Part shown: piece after piece, positions 61,340 through 64,000 of the stretch
Numbering within the stretch: position 1 is the first letter of the stretch
Layout of the letters: every line of letters starts with the position of its first letter
Source: Lepeophtheirus salmonis
Taxonomy: Eukaryota; Arthropoda; Copepoda; Siphonostomatoida; Caligidae
Assembly: GCF_016086655.4 (NCBI RefSeq)
Contig: NC_052135.2
Span: forward strand, 47,789,671 to 47,853,670
DNA: 64,000 nt
Direction of reading: 5' to 3'
The notes under the pieces: model-generated
Told to the model about the DNA's origin: nothing
The model's database searches: none
What the model saw: only the letters and a program-made list of their open reading frames with translations
Translations under genes and position numbers: made by a program

Positions 61340-64000
61340 CCTGAATTAATCCAGTTGAGCATATTGCTACGAGAACAAAGTAAGAAGTCATTTGCTATAA
61401 ATGCTTACTATATGAACTTTTTTCTTAAAAGAAAAGATACTTATACATTTACTTTACTCATTTATTATGTCAAATCATATTTATTCTCTAATATGTTGAT
61501 TAAGAAATATTTATAATATTTTAAATCAAACATCTACAATAAACGATACATAAACCCAAATTGATTTGTTTTTTTTATATTACCATTTACTTAGGTACAG
61601 CTTTAACTTGATACATAACTATTTTAATGAATTAACCATTTAAGAATAGAACAATTCTATTACAATTAAAATTGAAAACAAGATGGGAAATTAATACTTC
61701 ATTACATTTTAAACTTCAAAGACTCATATGTGAAATATTAAAAAATAAATAAGAAAGAAAAAGGTCAAGCTCTTCAAAGATAGCACGTGTATACAAAATT
61801 TATAACATAAAATTAATCAGATTATATAACAAGCGATGTGCATCAAAGAAGGGTCATCATGATAATATAATTTTTTAATATTTATACTAAGAGTGGCATG
61901 GAACATAAAATGATATTAGGAAGTCTGTTATTATGCACTCCAAAGACATATGACAAGTATATAATATATGGCGAAAAGACAATACGATTTTACAAAAGTA
62001 ATTATATTTATACAGCTGGTTTAAGGTCTTTATTTAGGTGCGTTATTTATGAAGAAGGGCCATTTAGCTACTTTGTAGCAAACAAATTATATTATAATTT
62101 AAGGGCTCGTATGGACCTAATACAAGAACCCTTTTATTTTTAATTAGTTTTATAAAAAACTTATGACGAAATTGGCTAGCTTTATTATTATGTAATTTTG
62201 AAGTCGTTTTTTTCTCTTTTATTTTAGAAGGGAGTGTTTAGAGATACATTAAATGTCACATCATGATAGAAAAATAATATTTAAGTATCTATTTTACTCT
62301 AAAGTTCTAATATTTGGATTCGTTGAAGGATTCCAATGCATTAAACTCATTAGTATAAATATTATTTGCCCACCTGGAAGTTGATTTTTTTCTCTTCTTT
62401 GATACATTGTTTTTACTAGTTGTGTAACAATACTAATATTTTTTTATAAGTTCCGAAACCAAAATTAGTATTTCGATATTTTCTTTAGTCTAAGAATAAC
62501 AAACATTTTTTTATTCACATAAACTCTCAGGGGCGTCTGTACAATTTTTGTTTTGAGTAGTCCAGTGCAAGTGACCAATTATCATTATAATTTATTTTTA
62601 ATTAGTTTTATAAAAAAGCTTGCTGTTTTTATGGATTGGGTCTATTTTAAAAATTTTGTGGTTATAGCATCCGTGGTCTAATATTTTTATCATGTAATGA
62701 ATACGTCAGAAATATTATATTGCTAGTATAGTAAAAAACCTGAGGCTTGACTTATAAATTTATTAATTCAGATGATGTACCGAAATATCTATTAAAATTA
62801 TTTTGAATTCTATAGAGATATTAAATTGTTACTTTACTAATTCCTATTTTTACAATAATGTAATATTAGGACAATACCACCTATCCACAATTAGTTGGTG
62901 TAAAAGCGCTGTTTGTGTTGCTTTCCGCCTGCATATAGGTCATTATATTCCAACAAAATGCTTACTGAGTATGTAACACGCATCATTCAAAAAAAGATTC
63001 ATTTTGTCATAGTTTTAAGAATAAGTTAAGGGCCCGAAATATATATTTGATGTCCAAATAAATATTAACATTTCACAAATTTGTTTTTTGTTGTTGCTGT
63101 AAACTATTTTAAAGGAATGATTCTTGGCAAAGTAAACTTTAGTTTCATTCATAAAAAATAAACAGAGATTTAGAACATCTATAATTTAAAAAAAAAATGA
63201 AGTAAACATAGAAACAAAACATCCAATACAGAAAACTAAGTATTTTTATAAATATGTAGTAGAAAGGTATTTATGTATTTAGAAAGGGCAAATATTTCTA
63301 GTACTCGACGACTCAATAGAAAAATAGTAAAAACCCTTCTGTTCCTTTCTATTACAATATAATTTCCATATACATCTTTTTTTTAATTATATGTAATATA
63401 TTCATACATAAACGTAAGTAAAATATAAGTTACATCACAGGGTTGTTGGAAGGTCACAAACTATTTCTTTTTATTAAGGAGAGGAATTTTGCACATCTAA
63501 TAATTAATTATGAATAACAATACAAAATGGTACTACAACAAAAGTATTCGGAAATATAGTTGTATGGAAAATATTCTTTAAATCTACCAGAATCAGTCTG
63601 AATAAAAAATACTCCACTACTGTAGAATATAAAGCTATAAAATATTGTTCTTTACAAATTGTATTGTTCCAAATTTGTGCAAAATTTGAAATTAAATTGG
63701 ATTTTTTTTTATTAATTATCATATTAAATCCGATTCAATGGAACCATTTCTTCTGAAATTTTATTTAATTCAACAGTAAAAAGTATTTGAGTCAGTCAGA
63801 GGACAACAGGAATGGTAATATTTATCTAAAGCAATATTAAATTTGGGAGTCATTTATTCCATAAATGATCTGGATGACCTAAAAAAATTGAAAGGGATGA
63901 TTATCTCTTTAAAGCATTTTACTGTACAACCGCCTGTGATGTATTTGGTATTAGTTTATTAACATATACAAATGTAAACAAGATAACAAGGATATTACCA
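61340..64000. other. AT-rich stretch, no confident exon
   Basis: The 5' part of the gene ending at 61007 should lie here or beyond, but no phase-0 donor exon was confidently identified. A 44-residue plus-strand frame at about 63825-63960 (SINDLDDLKKLKGMIISLKH) is mildly protein-like. A short AT-rich phrase (tttatttttaattagttttataaaa) occurs at about 62137 and 62589. Confidence 0.35.

Noticed and set aside
62136..62614. A 26-base AT-rich direct repeat about 450 bp apart
   Set aside because: Low complexity (T/A only apart from one G). Too weak to call LTRs or a duplication.
1..64000. tRNA, rRNA, CRISPR arrays, prokaryotic operons or phage-like modules
   Set aside because: No cloverleaf B-box patterns, spaced repeats, ribosome-binding sites or long contiguous genes were recognised. 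The content is eukaryotic.

Overview
This 64 kb window is eukaryotic. It is very AT-rich, has no long ORFs or operons, and holds candidate coding exons bounded by GT-AG splice signals. Tc1/mariner transposon remnants and other dispersed repeats make up most of what can be recognised. The style of the mariner transposases suggests an arthropod, probably a parasitic copepod of the Lepeophtheirus/Caligus type. That assignment is inference from recognised families, not a database match.

Layout. 1-450: Ser/Glu/Lys-rich reading frame on the minus strand. 1.1-1.6 kb: first copy of dispersed repeat R1. 2.5-5.4 kb: decayed non-LTR retrotransposon (LINE) on the plus strand. 5.56-6.46 kb: internally deleted mariner with intact TIRs. 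8.82-10.10 kb: near full-length dead mariner. 13.6-13.9 kb: mariner scrap. 14.4-16.5 kb: best gene candidate, three phase-compatible minus-strand exons ending at a poly(A) signal. 18.9 kb: repeat R2. 22.0-23.1 kb: dead mariner. 23.7-24.6 kb: two phase-compatible candidate exons on the minus strand. 29.4-30.2 kb: head-to-head foldback mariner. 33.3-35.6 kb: three copies of repeat R3 around a core-deleted mariner (34.2-35.1 kb). 37.3-39.0 kb: more R2 and R1. 48.3 and 51.1 kb: 79-bp direct duplication. 50.1-50.6 kb: third R1 copy. 51.4-51.7 kb: TATA/purine-rich promoter-like segment and a small minus-strand exon candidate. 52.1-52.8 kb: dead mariner. 53.1-53.5 kb: dispersed repeat. 53.9-54.4 kb: 507-bp mariner-derived MITE. 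56.5-56.7 kb: R2. 60.2-61.0 kb: dead mariner directly downstream of a terminal exon (61.0-61.16 kb) with its own AATAAA signal. The remaining stretches are AT-rich noncoding DNA.

No transposase copy appears functional. Each has stops, frameshifts, a lost catalytic Asp or a missing catalytic core. At least nine mariner-type insertions of clearly different lineages are present. The host genes are seen only as isolated exons and I could not name any of their products. No tRNA, rRNA, CRISPR array or prokaryotic feature was recognised.
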